Shown: piece after piece, positions 43,840 through 52,694 of the stretch
How the letters are laid out: each line of letters opens with the position of its first letter
How positions within the stretch are numbered: position 1 is the stretch's first letter
Source of the DNA: an uncultured Roseateles sp.
GTDB lineage: Bacteria > Pseudomonadota > Gammaproteobacteria > Burkholderiales > Burkholderiaceae_C
Assembly: GCF_963422335.1 (NCBI RefSeq)
Contig: NZ_OY729424.1
Coordinates: 4,216,001 to 4,280,000, forward strand
Direction of reading: 5' to 3'
DNA length: 64,000 nucleotides
Position numbers and translations under genes: made by a program
The notes under the pieces: model-generated
Told to the model about the DNA's origin: nothing
Database searches by the model: none
Seen by the model: only the letters and a program-made list of their open reading frames with translations

Positions 43840-45504
43840 ATGAAATTCCATTCCGGCCTTGCCGCTCTCGCCCTTGCCGTCCTGTCGGCCTGTTCGACGC
43901 AGGCGCCGCCGCCGGCCGTGCCGGTCAAGGTCAAGCTGCTGGCGATCAACGACTTCCACGGCAATCTGAAGCCGCCGCCCGGCGGCATCACGGTGCAGGA
44001 TCCGGATCATCCGGACAAGACCCTCACGGTGGCCGCAGGCGGCGCCGAGCACATGGCCACGGCCCTGCGCGGGCTGATGGCGCGCAACCCCAACCACATC
44101 TTCGTTGCCGCCGGGGATCTGGTCGGCGCCAGTCCGCTGCTCTCGGCCCTGTTTGCCGACGAGCCGACGGTCGAGGCCATGGGCCTGATGGGCCTGGAGG
44201 CCAGCGCCGTCGGCAACCATGAATTCGATGCCGGCCTGGCCGAGCTGCTGCGCAAGCAGGCCGGCGGCTGCCACCCAGAGCGTGGCTGCAAGGGACCGAC
44301 CGAGTTCAAGGGTGCCCGCTACCAGTATCTGGCCGCCAGCACCTGGGACGAGCGCAGCGGCAAGACCATCTTCCCTGCCTACTACGTGAAAAGCTTCGAG
44401 GGCATTCCGGTGGCCTTCATAGGCTTGACCTTGAAGGGCACGCCGGACATCGTCATCCCCACCTCGGTGGCCCATCTGCGCTTCGAGGACGAGGCCGACA
44501 CGGTCAACCGCCTGGTGCCCGAGCTGCGCGCCAAGGGCATCGAAGCCATCGTCGTGCTGATACACGAGGGCGGCTTTCCGGCCGGTGACTACAACGAGTG
44601 CCCGGGCATCTCGGGCCCAATTGTGGACATCGTCAAGCGCCTGGACCGGGCGGTGGATCTGGTCATCAGCGGCCACACGCACCGGGCCTACAACTGCCGC
44701 ATCGACGGCCGCCTGGTGACCAGCGGCGACAAGTTCGGCACCATCGTCACCGACATCGACGTCGAGCTCGATCCGCGCACCCGAGATGTGATCGCTGCCC
44801 GCGCCAACAACGTGCTGGTGCGCACCGATCGGTTCGCCAAGGATGCCGGACTGACGCGGCTGATCGATGGCTACGAGCAATTGGTCGGGCCGATGATCCA
44901 GCGGCCGGTGGGCCGGATTGCCGAGAGTCTGTCGCGCGAGGAAGGCGAGACCGGCGCCACACCCATGGGCCAGCTGATTGCAGATGCCCAGCTGGCTGCC
45001 ACGGCCGCTCCGGAGGCCGGCGGCGCGGTGATCGCCATCACCAATATCGGCGGCGTGCGCACCGGGCTGACGAAGACCGGCGACGGCACGGTCAGCTATG
45101 GCGACGCCTATGCCACCCAGCCCTTCCAGAACAATCTGGTCACCGTGACCCTGACCGGCGCGCAGATCCGCCTGGCGCTGGAGCAGCAATGGCTGAACCA
45201 GCCCAAGTTCAGGCCGCTGCAGCTGTCCGAAGGGCTGCGCTACAGCTGGGCCGCGAAGGCGCCGGCGGGCGCGCATGTCGTCGAGGGCAGCCTGCAACTC
45301 CATGGCCGCCCGCTGGAGCCGAACACCGGCTACCGCGTCACCTTCAGCAACTTCATGTTCATCGGCGGCGACGGATTCAAGGTCTTCGCCCAGGGCACGG
45401 CGCCACGCATCGGGCCCAGCGATATCGACGCCCTGGTGCAGTACCTGCAATCCCGGCCGCTGACCACCGCCCCGCCCATGGACCGCGTCAGGCGTATCAA
45501 CTAA
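43840..45504 (+). CDS. 5'-nucleotidase-family metallophosphatase lipoprotein
   Basis: 554 residues. A lipoprotein signal ends at LSAC (about residue 18). The N-terminal metallophosphatase domain shows LLAINDFHGNLKPP, AAGDLVGASPLLSAL, VGNHEFDAG, and ISGHTHRAYNC, all metal-site motifs. The C-terminal 5'-nucleotidase domain has AITNIGGVRTGL and FSNFMFIGGDGFKVF. It probably hydrolyses nucleotides or sugar-nucleotides in the periplasm. ATG 43840 gives the signal; the frame upstream is ignored. It is convergent with hslO. Confidence 0.92.
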   Translation: MKFHSGLAALALAVLSACSTQAPPPAVPVKVKLLAINDFHGNLKPPPGGITVQDPDHPDKTLTVAAGGAEHMATALRGLMARNPNHIFVAAGDLVGASPLLSALFADEPTVEAMGLMGLEASAVGNHEFDAGLAELLRKQAGGCHPERGCKGPTEFKGARYQYLAASTWDERSGKTIFPAYYVKSFEGIPVAFIGLTLKGTPDIVIPTSVAHLRFEDEADTVNRLVPELRAKGIEAIVVLIHEGGFPAGDYNECPGISGPIVDIVKRLDRAVDLVISGHTHRAYNCRIDGRLVTSGDKFGTIVTDIDVELDPRTRDVIAARANNVLVRTDRFAKDAGLTRLIDGYEQLVGPMIQRPVGRIAESLSREEGETGATPMGQLIADAQLAATAAPEAGGAVIAITNIGGVRTGLTKTGDGTVSYGDAYATQPFQNNLVTVTLTGAQIRLALEQQWLNQPKFRPLQLSEGLRYSWAAKAPAGAHVVEGSLQLHGRPLEPNTGYRVTFSNFMFIGGDGFKVFAQGTAPRIGPSDIDALVQYLQSRPLTTAPPMDRVRRIN

Positions 45505-45568
45505 TGACTTTGCGGGACAGACCTTGTCGTACCCGGCAAGCTCCGTCCCCAACCGACTGGAGACGGTC

Positions 45569-46531
45569 TCACTGCACCACGCTGCTGCCCGGGGCCTGCT
45601 TGTGGGTGGCGGTGAACAGCTCGCCCACATCGACCGCGTCGAAGCGGTACTGGCGGCCGCAGAACTCGCAGCCGACCTCGACCTCGCCGCGCTCGGTGAT
45701 GATGCCGTTGACCTCGTCGGCGCCGAGGCCGCGCAGCATGGTGGTGACGCGCTCCCGCGAGCAGCTGCAGGAGAAGCGCGGCTGCAGCGGCTCGAACTGC
45801 ACCACCGATTCTTCCCAGAACAGGCGGCGCAGAATCGTATCGGCGTCCAGCGTCAGCAACTCCTCGCGGGTCAGGGTGGCGGCCAGATGGGCGATGCGGT
45901 TATAGCCCTCGTTGAGGCCGATCTCGTCCTCGTTGCTGGCATGCGCGCCGCCCAGATTGCCCTCACCCTGCATGGGCAGGCGCTGTATCAGCAGGCCGGC
46001 GGCCATGTCGTCATTGGCGGCCAGTATCAGCTTGGTGTCCAGCTGCTCGGACTGCAGCATGTAGTGCTCCAGCACCTCGGACAGCTTCTGCAGCGGCTCG
46101 CGCTGGTCGCCATGCAGCGGCACCACGCCCTGGTAGGGCTGCTGGCCCGGCTGGGGATCGTTCGGGTTCAGGGTGATGGCGCAGCGGCCCTGGCCGTGCA
46201 GGTTCAGCATCGCCTCCAGGCGCGCTCCTGTAGGCACCTCGCCCACCACCTTGGCGGTGGCGCGGAAGGTCAGGTCCGGCTGCACCTCGGCCACGGCCAG
46301 CTTGACCGGGCCGTCGCCGAACACCTGCAGCGTCAGCGAGCCATTGAACTTAATATTGGATTGCATCAGGGTGCCGGCGGCCACCATCTCGCCCAGCAGC
46401 TCGCGCACCTCGGCCGGATAGGGGCCGGTGACCACGCGCCGCTGCAGCAGCTCGCGCCAGCTTTCGGTCAGCCGCACCAGCATGCCGCGCACCGGCAGGC
46501 CTTCAAACAAAAACTTGTGCAATTCACTCAT
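45569..46531 (-). CDS. hslO: Redox-regulated chaperone Hsp33
   Basis: 320 residues. Oxidative unfolding of its C-terminal zinc domain switches on holdase activity. The four zinc cysteines are in FSCSCSRERV and GCEFCGRQY (CxC and CxxC). The N-terminus MSELHKFLFEGLPVRGMLVRLTESW is canonical, fixing the start at 46531. The frame extends upstream but only into the neighbouring carbonic anhydrase gene. It overlaps that gene by one base (ATGA), so both are likely translated together. Confidence 0.96.
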   Translation of the reverse strand: MSELHKFLFEGLPVRGMLVRLTESWRELLQRRVVTGPYPAEVRELLGEMVAAGTLMQSNIKFNGSLTLQVFGDGPVKLAVAEVQPDLTFRATAKVVGEVPTGARLEAMLNLHGQGRCAITLNPNDPQPGQQPYQGVVPLHGDQREPLQKLSEVLEHYMLQSEQLDTKLILAANDDMAAGLLIQRLPMQGEGNLGGAHASNEDEIGLNEGYNRIAHLAATLTREELLTLDADTILRRLFWEESVVQFEPLQPRFSCSCSRERVTTMLRGLGADEVNGIITERGEVEVGCEFCGRQYRFDAVDVGELFTATHKQAPGSSVVQ

Positions 46532-47055
46532 CAAGAACTCTTCTTCAGCCCAGCCTTGTAACGGCGGGCATTGGCCACGTAACCGGCCGCGCTGAGGCGC
46601 AGGCCTTCGATTTGCTCCGGCGTCAGCTCGCGCACCACCTTGGCGGGGCGGCCCATGATCAGCGAGCCGTCCGGGAACTCCTTGCCCTCGGTGACCAGCG
46701 AGCCGGCACCGACCAGACAATATTGGCCTATCTTGGCGCCATTCAAGACCACCGACTGGATGCCGATCAGGCTGAAGTTGCCCACCGTGCAGCCATGCAG
46801 CATGACCTGATGGCCCACCGTCACGCCCTCGCCAATGGTCAGCGGCGAGCCGTGGTCCGAGTGCAGCACCGAGCCGTCCTGGATATTCGTGCCACGGCCT
46901 ATGCGCAGGGTCTCGTTGTCGCCGCGCACCACGGTGTTGAACCAGATGCTGGCGTCCGCCCCCAGATGCACATCGCCAATCACCTGGGCACTGTCCGCCA
47001 CCCAGGCGGACTCGTCGATCTGGGGGGCGACGTCGCCCAGGGCATAGATGGTCAT
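46531..47055 (-). CDS. Gamma-class carbonic anhydrase family protein
   Basis: 174 residues forming a left-handed beta-helix trimer. The zinc-type histidines lie in LHSDHGSPLTIGEGVTVGHQVMLHGCTVG, and the hexapeptide repeats run through residues 15-130 (VIGDVHLGADASIWFN, VVRGDNETLRIGRGTNIQDG). Related proteins are YrdA and PaaY. Activity is plausible because all three His are present, but many members are inactive. It precedes hslO in the transcript. Confidence 0.92.
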   Translation of the reverse strand: MTIYALGDVAPQIDESAWVADSAQVIGDVHLGADASIWFNTVVRGDNETLRIGRGTNIQDGSVLHSDHGSPLTIGEGVTVGHQVMLHGCTVGNFSLIGIQSVVLNGAKIGQYCLVGAGSLVTEGKEFPDGSLIMGRPAKVVRELTPEQIEGLRLSAAGYVANARRYKAGLKKSS

Positions 47056-47126
47056 GTTTGTTCCCGGCGCAAAGCGGCAATTCTACGGATGCCGGCCGCC
47101 TCTCGGGGACGCAAGGTCTTGGCAGG

Positions 47127-47906
47127 CTAGCTTTGCAGGGCCAGCAGCTCGGCCTCGTCGAAGCCCGCCGCCCGGCGCGCCTCCATATTGAAGGGCGCGC
47201 GCAGCTTGGGCGCGTCATAGGTCTTCACCAGCTCCGCATAGGTGGCGATGGGGTCCAACCCGCGCTGCTCGCAGACCCAGCGGTACCAGCGATTGCCGGC
47301 GGCCACATGGCCGATCTCGTCGCGCAGTATCACGTCGAGAATCTCACCGGCTCTGATGTCGCCCGCGCCGACCAGCTTGCGCTTCACCGCCGGCGAGGCG
47401 TCCAGCCCGCGGGCCTCCAGGGTGCGGGGCACCAGCGCAATTCGGGCCAGGATGTCGCCCCGGGTGCGCTCGGCCATCTCCCACAGCGCGTTGTGAGCCT
47501 GGAACGAACCATAGTCGAAGCCCATCTCGACCAGGTGGTTGCGCAGAAGGGTGAAGTGCTGCGCCTCCTCCTGGGCAATGCGTACCCAGTCGCGGTAGAA
47601 GGCCTCCGGCATGCCGGGGAAGCGCCAGACGATGTCCAGCGCCAGATCGATGGCATTCAGCTCGATGTGCGCGATCGAATGGATCAGCGCCGCCCTGCCC
47701 TCGGGCAGGCGCAGCGAATGGTGCTTGAGCTGGGTGTGGCCGACCAGCTCGGGTTTGGCCGGGCGGCCGGGGATGCCGGTGGGCGCTTCGATGATGGCAT
47801 CGGCGTCAACGGGGCCATCGAGCCTCAGGCCCAGCGTGGCCGAGGCCTTCAGAACAGCATCGGTGGCCAACAAGGGGCCGATGACGGAGGAGCGCAGCGT
47901 TTGCAT
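47127..47906 (-). CDS. DUF455 ferritin-like protein
   Basis: 259 residues, mostly helical. Putative di-iron carboxylate/His motifs are HIELNAIDLALDIV (about 80-93), RIAQEEAQHFTLLRNHL (about 108-124) and RDEIGHVAAGNRWY, arranged as in ferritin-like four-helix bundles. The DUF455 family has no proven function; tRNA-hydroxylase (MiaE)-like and oxidative roles have been suggested. It is 71 bases upstream of the carbonic anhydrase gene on the same strand and may belong to the same operon with hslO. Confidence 0.87.
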   Translation of the reverse strand: MQTLRSSVIGPLLATDAVLKASATLGLRLDGPVDADAIIEAPTGIPGRPAKPELVGHTQLKHHSLRLPEGRAALIHSIAHIELNAIDLALDIVWRFPGMPEAFYRDWVRIAQEEAQHFTLLRNHLVEMGFDYGSFQAHNALWEMAERTRGDILARIALVPRTLEARGLDASPAVKRKLVGAGDIRAGEILDVILRDEIGHVAAGNRWYRWVCEQRGLDPIATYAELVKTYDAPKLRAPFNMEARRAAGFDEAELLALQS

Positions 47907-47926
47907 CGCGCGATTTTAGAAGGCGG

Positions 47927-48853
47927 TCAGTCGCGCGACGGATCCAGCGCCCACGGCGCCGTCGAAAAGTGCCGGGCCAGAAACTCGATCAGCGCCTGCA
48001 CCCGCGCCGGCTTGGCGCGGCCCGGCGGGGTGACGATGTGCAGCGCGATGGGCGGCACGATCCAGTCCGGCAGCGTCGGCTCAATCCGCCCCGCGCGGAT
48101 GTCCTCCCAGGCCAGGAATTCCGGCTGCAGCGCCAGCCCCAGCCCGGCGCGCAGGGCCGGCATCAGCGCCTCGGCGTTGTTGACACGCAGCGACGACGGC
48201 ACGACCTGGGCGAACTCGCCCTGCCTGGCATGCCGGAAGCGCCAGGCTTCGCCGACCCGTGCGTGCACATAGCGCAGGGCGCGGTGTGTGGCCAGTTCGC
48301 GCGGATGGGTCGGGTGGCCGTGCTGCTCGAAGTACGAGGGCGCGCCGACCAGCAGGATGCGCACGGTGCACAGGCGCCGCGCCAGCAGGCTGGAGTCGGG
48401 CAGCGCCGAGATGCGCATGGCCAGGTCGAAGCCCTGGGCGACCACATCGGTCAGCTCGTCGCTGAAGTGCAGGTCCAGCGTCACTTCCGGGTGCCGCTCC
48501 ATGAACTCTGGCAGTGCCGGCCCCAGGTGCGACACGCCAAACGACATAGGCGCTGCAATCCGTATCGTGCCGCGCAGGCTCTTGGACTGCTCGGTCACCT
48601 CCGCCTCTATCGCCTCACCTTCGCTGAGGATGCGCGTTGCGCGCTCCAGCGAGGCCTGGCCGCTGGCGGTCAGCGACATCTTGCGCGAGGTGCGGTGGAA
48701 CAGCGTGGTGCGCAGCCGCCCCTCCAGCCGCGTGATCGCCTTCGACACGGTGGGCTGCGAGATCGCCAGATCGGCCGCCGCCTTGGCGAACGAGCCCGTC
48801 TCGGCCACCTTGGCAAAGATCGCCCAGGCTTCCAGATCAGGCAGCTTGCTCAT
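47927..48853 (-). CDS. LysR-family transcriptional regulator
   Basis: 308 residues. The N-terminal winged helix-turn-helix (LEAWAIFAKVAETGSFAKAAADLAISQPTVSKAITRLEGRL) is followed by the linker helix and a substrate-binding domain from about 90. It is divergent from the pirin gene with a 92-base spacer. That spacer has a TGGAA-N9-TTCCA inverted repeat, so this regulator probably controls the pirin-isochorismatase-amidohydrolase-DoxX-MFS cluster. The effector is unknown. Confidence 0.92.
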   Translation of the reverse strand: MSKLPDLEAWAIFAKVAETGSFAKAAADLAISQPTVSKAITRLEGRLRTTLFHRTSRKMSLTASGQASLERATRILSEGEAIEAEVTEQSKSLRGTIRIAAPMSFGVSHLGPALPEFMERHPEVTLDLHFSDELTDVVAQGFDLAMRISALPDSSLLARRLCTVRILLVGAPSYFEQHGHPTHPRELATHRALRYVHARVGEAWRFRHARQGEFAQVVPSSLRVNNAEALMPALRAGLGLALQPEFLAWEDIRAGRIEPTLPDWIVPPIALHIVTPPGRAKPARVQALIEFLARHFSTAPWALDPSRD

Positions 48854-48861
48854 GCGGCTTT

Positions 48862-48880
48862 TGGAATGAATGGTTTTCCA
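48862..48880. promoter_or_regulatory. Putative LysR operator
   Basis: TGGAA, nine bases, then TTCCA, an interrupted palindrome that fits the T-N11-A LysR box layout. It lies 9 bases upstream of the regulator's own start codon and 66 bases before the pirin ATG, in the divergent spacer. Its use by the adjacent LysR protein is inferred. Confidence 0.5.
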
Positions 48881-48945
48881 TGTTTTCTATTCTCTTCTTG
48901 ATCGCCGGATCATAAAGTCTCTCCATCGCAACACAGGAGCAGCAA

Positions 48946-49647
48946 ATGATTGAACGCAGACCTTTCGACGCACTCGGTGGCGCCAACCACGGCTGGCTCG
49001 ATGCCAAGCACCATTTCTCGTTTGCCGGTTATCACGACCCGGCACGGATGGGCTGGGGCGCGCTGCGGGTGTGGAACGACGACACCATCGCTCCCGGCAC
49101 CGGCTTCCCGCCCCATGCCCACGCAGACATGGAAATCATCACCTACGTCCGCGAGGGCGCGATCACCCACCAGGACAATCTGGGCAACAAGGGCCGCACC
49201 GAGGCGGGTGATGTGCAGGTGATGAGCGCCGGCAGCGGCATCCGCCACTCGGAATACAACCACGAGCCGGTGACGACCAAGATCTTCCAGATCTGGATCA
49301 TCCCGGACGGCCGCGGCCAGCCGCCGTCCTGGGGTGCCAAGCCCTTCCCCAAGGGCGACCGCTCCGGCCAGTTCGTGGCCCTGGCCAGCGGCCTGCCGGG
49401 CGATGACGATGCCCTGCCCATCCGCACCAATGCCCGTGTGCTGGGTGCGACGCTGAAGGCCGGCGAGTCGGCCGAGTACCGCATCGGCAAGGACCGCCGG
49501 GGCTACCTGGTGACGGCCAGCGGCGAGGTCGAGATCGATGGCGTCCAGCTGGCAGCGCGTGATGGCGCCGCCATCAGCGGTGTCGAGTCCTTCCGCGTCA
49601 CCGCCACGTCCGACGCCGAACTGGTGTTCGTCGATTCGGCCGCTTGA
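48946..49647 (+). CDS. Pirin family protein (YhhW-like)
   Basis: Bicupin protein of 233 residues. Metal-binding histidines lie in PPHAHADMEIITYVREGAITH and IRHSEYNHEP; HFSFAGYHDP is the family's N-terminal motif. Related YhhW shows quercetin 2,3-dioxygenase activity in vitro, so an aromatic or flavonoid substrate is possible but not proven. First gene of the LysR-controlled cluster; AGGAGCAG lies ahead of the ATG. An isochorismatase-like hydrolase follows after 61 bases. Confidence 0.9.
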   Translation: MIERRPFDALGGANHGWLDAKHHFSFAGYHDPARMGWGALRVWNDDTIAPGTGFPPHAHADMEIITYVREGAITHQDNLGNKGRTEAGDVQVMSAGSGIRHSEYNHEPVTTKIFQIWIIPDGRGQPPSWGAKPFPKGDRSGQFVALASGLPGDDDALPIRTNARVLGATLKAGESAEYRIGKDRRGYLVTASGEVEIDGVQLAARDGAAISGVESFRVTATSDAELVFVDSAA

Positions 49648-49708
49648 TACACCGGCCGGGGCACGCCCCCGGCCCCCCGTTCCTGCCTCGCAACCCAAGG
49701 AGTTCATC

Positions 49709-50362
49709 ATGCCTATCACCGCAACTGCTACCCCCGGCGCCAAGCTGCTCACCCCCAACGATCACACCCTGGTGATGATCGATTTCCAGTCGCAGATGGC
49801 CTTTGCGACCCACTCGATAGACCCTGTGCAGCTGCGCTCCAACGCGGGCCTGGTTGCAGGCGCCGCGGCCGGCTTCGGTGTGTCCACCATCCTCACCACC
49901 GTGGCCGAGAAGAGCTTCTCGGGCCCGATGTTCGAGGAAGTGACTGCGCCGTTCCCGGGTCAGCTCCTGCTCGACCGCACCTCGATGAACACCTGGGAAG
50001 ACGCCGCCGTCATCCAGCGCATCAACGAGATTGGCAAGCCGCGCATCGTGCTGGCCGGGCTGTGGACCAGCGTCTGCATCGTCGGCCCGGCGCTCTCCGC
50101 ACTCGACCAGGGCTTCGAGGTGCTCGTGATCGCCGACGCCTGTGGCGATATCTCCACCGAGGCGCACAACCGCGCGATGGAGCGCATGGTCCAGGCCGGC
50201 GCCCAGCCCATGACCTCGCTGCAATACCTGCTGGAGCTGCAGCGCGACTGGGCCCGCACCGACACCTACGACATGACCACCGGCGTGGCCCGGAAGTTTG
50301 GCGGCGGCTATGGCATCGGCATCAATTACGCTCGGGCCATGTTCGGCGCCCACGAAGGCTAA
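49709..50362 (+). CDS. Isochorismatase-like cysteine hydrolase (YcaC type)
   Basis: 217 residues. The triad of the family is visible: Asp in TLVMIDFQSQMAF, Lys in TTVAEKSFSG and nucleophile Cys in LWTSVCIVGPAL. The overall layout (ADACGDISTEAHNRAMERM, YGIGINYARAMFGAHEG) resembles YcaC-like hydrolases of unknown substrate. AAGGAG lies six bases before ATG 49709. It sits between pirin and an amidohydrolase gene, so may act on an amide or related intermediate of a common pathway. Confidence 0.88.
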   Translation: MPITATATPGAKLLTPNDHTLVMIDFQSQMAFATHSIDPVQLRSNAGLVAGAAAGFGVSTILTTVAEKSFSGPMFEEVTAPFPGQLLLDRTSMNTWEDAAVIQRINEIGKPRIVLAGLWTSVCIVGPALSALDQGFEVLVIADACGDISTEAHNRAMERMVQAGAQPMTSLQYLLELQRDWARTDTYDMTTGVARKFGGGYGIGINYARAMFGAHEG

Positions 50363-50397
50363 AGAGCTACCACCCTCTGTCCCTGGAGAGCACCCCA

Positions 50398-52284
50398 ATG
50401 CCTGAACGCACCACCCCCGAACTGATACTGCACCGCGGGCGCTTCACCACGCTGGACCGGGCCAAGCCGACGGCCAGCGCGGTCGCCATCCAGAACGGCC
50501 GCTTCGTGCGGGTGGGCAGCGACCCCGAGGTGATGGCGCTGGCCGGCAGCGACACCCGGCTGATCGATCTGGGCGGCCGGTCCGTGCTGCCCGGCCTGAT
50601 CGACAACCACCTGCACATCATCCGCGGCGGCTTGAACTTCAACCTGGAGCTGCGCTGGGACGGGGTGAAGAGCCTGGCCGATGCGATGGCCATGCTGAAG
50701 CGTCAGGTGGCGATCACGCCGGCGCCGCAGTGGGTGCGCGTGGTAGGAGGATTCACCGAGCACCAGTTCGCCGAGAAGCGGCTGCCGACGATTGCCGAGC
50801 TGAATGCCGTGGCGCCCGACACGCCGGTGTTCCTGCTGCATCTGTACGACCGCGCGCTGCTCAACGGCGCGGCGCTGCGTGCGGTGGGCTACACCCGAGA
50901 CACACTCGCCCCGCCCGGCGGCGAGATCGTGCGCGACAGCGCCGGCAACCCGACCGGGCTGCTGCTGGCCAAGCCGAATGCGTCCATCCTCTACGCCACC
51001 CTGGCCAAGGGCCCCAAGCTGCCCTACGAGTACCAGCTCAACTCCACGCGCCACTTCATGCGCGAGCTGAACCGCCTGGGCGTGACCGGTGCCATCGATG
51101 CCGGCGGCGGCTTCCAGAACTATCCGGACGACTACAAGGTCATCCAGGACCTGGCCGATGCGGATCAGCTGACCCTGCGCCTGGCCTACAACCTGTTCAC
51201 GCAAAAGCCCAAGCAGGAGAAGCAGGACTTCCTGCACTGGACGGCCACCTCGCAGTACAAGCAGGGCACCGACTGGTTCCGCCACAACGGCGCCGGCGAG
51301 ATGCTGGTGTTCTCGGCCGCCGACTTCGAGGACTTCCGCCAGCCCCGGCCCGAGATGGCGCCGGAGATGGAAGGCGAGCTCGAAGAGGTCGTGCGCCTGC
51401 TGGCGCAGAACCGCTGGCCCTGGCGCCTTCATGCCACCTACGACGAAACCATCAGCCGCGCGCTCGACGTGTTTGAAAAGGTCAACCGCGACGTGCCGCT
51501 CGAAGGCCTGAACTGGTTCTTCGACCACTGCGAAACCATCTCGGAGCGCTCGATCGACCGTATCGCCGCGCTCGGCGGCGGCATTGCCGTGCAGCACCGC
51601 ATGGCCTACCAGGGCGAATACTTTGTCGAGCGCTACGGCCCCGGCGCGGCCGAGGCCACGCCGCCGGTGAAGCGCATGCTGGAGAAGGGTGTGAAGGTCT
51701 CTGCCGGCACCGATGCCACCCGCGTCGCCTCGTACAACCCCTGGGTTTCGCTGTCCTGGCTCGTCACCGGCAAGACCGTCGGCGGCCTGCAGCTCTACCC
51801 GCAGCGCAACTGCCTGGACCGCGAGGCCGCCCTGCGCATGTGGACCGAGAACGTGACCTGGTTCAGCAACGAGGTGGGCAAGAAGGGCCGCATCGAGGTC
51901 GGCCAGTTTGCCGACCTGGTGGTGCCCGACCGCGACTTCTTCGGCTGCGCCGAAAGCGAAATCGCCGATACCACCGCGCTGCTGACCATCGTCGGTGGCA
52001 AGGTGGTCTACGGCGCCGGTGATTTCGCGACGCATGACGAGTCAGCACCGCCGCCGGCCATGCCCGACTGGTCGCCGGTGCGGCGCTTTGGCGGCTACGG
52101 CAACTGGGGTGAACAGGGGGCGCCGCTGCAGTCCGTGATGCGCCAGGCCGCGGCCGCCTGCGCCTGCGCGAACGACTGCAATGTCCACGGCCACCAGCAC
52201 GCGACGGCCTGGAGCAGCCAGCTGCCGATCAGCGACTTGAAGGGCTTCTGGGGCGCTTTGGGCTGCGCCTGCTGGGCCGTGTGA
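50398..52284 (+). CDS. Amidohydrolase family protein (YtcJ-like)
   Basis: Metal-dependent hydrolase of 628 residues. Beta-sandwich plus TIM barrel are expected; metal-site motifs are LPGLIDNHLHIIRGG (HxH), WRLHATYDETI, FDHCETI and AGTDATRVASYNPW. No signal peptide. The C-terminal 80 residues are unusual, with clustered cysteines (AAACACANDCNVHGHQHATAW, then ALGCACWAV). The substrate is unknown. It begins 36 bases after the isochorismatase-like gene and its stop overlaps the DoxX start. Confidence 0.87.
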   Translation: MPERTTPELILHRGRFTTLDRAKPTASAVAIQNGRFVRVGSDPEVMALAGSDTRLIDLGGRSVLPGLIDNHLHIIRGGLNFNLELRWDGVKSLADAMAMLKRQVAITPAPQWVRVVGGFTEHQFAEKRLPTIAELNAVAPDTPVFLLHLYDRALLNGAALRAVGYTRDTLAPPGGEIVRDSAGNPTGLLLAKPNASILYATLAKGPKLPYEYQLNSTRHFMRELNRLGVTGAIDAGGGFQNYPDDYKVIQDLADADQLTLRLAYNLFTQKPKQEKQDFLHWTATSQYKQGTDWFRHNGAGEMLVFSAADFEDFRQPRPEMAPEMEGELEEVVRLLAQNRWPWRLHATYDETISRALDVFEKVNRDVPLEGLNWFFDHCETISERSIDRIAALGGGIAVQHRMAYQGEYFVERYGPGAAEATPPVKRMLEKGVKVSAGTDATRVASYNPWVSLSWLVTGKTVGGLQLYPQRNCLDREAALRMWTENVTWFSNEVGKKGRIEVGQFADLVVPDRDFFGCAESEIADTTALLTIVGGKVVYGAGDFATHDESAPPPAMPDWSPVRRFGGYGNWGEQGAPLQSVMRQAAAACACANDCNVHGHQHATAWSSQLPISDLKGFWGALGCACWAV

Positions 52285-52694
52285 TGCCGCCGGCCTTGAG
52301 AGACGCCCTGCTGTCGCCCTGGGTGCAGGGGCTGGGCCTGCTCTTGCTGTGCTCGCCCTATCTGCAGGGCGCTTTTTGCAAGCTGCGGGATTTTCGCGCT
52401 GCGGTGGCCGAGATGCAGCACTTCGGCCTGACGCCGGCCGCGCCGCTGGCCGCCTTCACCATCGCGTTCGAGCTTGTGGCCTCCGGCATGGTCCTGCTCG
52501 GCCTGTATCGCTGGCTCGGCGCGCTGGCGCTGGCCGGCTTCACGCTGCTGGCCAGCGGGCTGGCGGATGACTTCTGGCGCCGGCCCAAGCCCGAGCGCGT
52601 TCAAGTCGCCAATTCATTTTTCGAGCACTGGGGTCTGGCAGGTGGATTCCTGCTGGTCGCCTGGCATGACCTGGGAGTTACGCATGTCTTCTGA
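52284..52694 (+). CDS. DoxX family membrane protein
   Basis: 136 residues with four predicted helices (about 12-30, 50-72, 76-95, 112-130). LLLLCSPYLQGAFCKLRDF resembles the DoxX N-terminal helix with its conserved Gly/Lys element. DoxX proteins are linked to thiosulfate oxidation or redox stress at the membrane, but the function of this subgroup is not established. GTG 52281 is an alternative start. Overlaps the amidohydrolase by one base and the MFS gene by 11 bases. Confidence 0.82.
   Translation: MPPALRDALLSPWVQGLGLLLLCSPYLQGAFCKLRDFRAAVAEMQHFGLTPAAPLAAFTIAFELVASGMVLLGLYRWLGALALAGFTLLASGLADDFWRRPKPERVQVANSFFEHWGLAGGFLLVAWHDLGVTHVF

Noticed and set aside
41985..43991. 668-residue open frame antisense to the large pilin-like gene
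   Set aside because: Low-complexity Ala/Gly shadow; the plus-strand gene has proper start, overlaps and prepilin-like anchor.
46532..47218. Upstream extension of hslO to 549 residues
   Set aside because: The extra part is the carbonic anhydrase gene in another frame; MSELHKFLFEG is the usual Hsp33 start.
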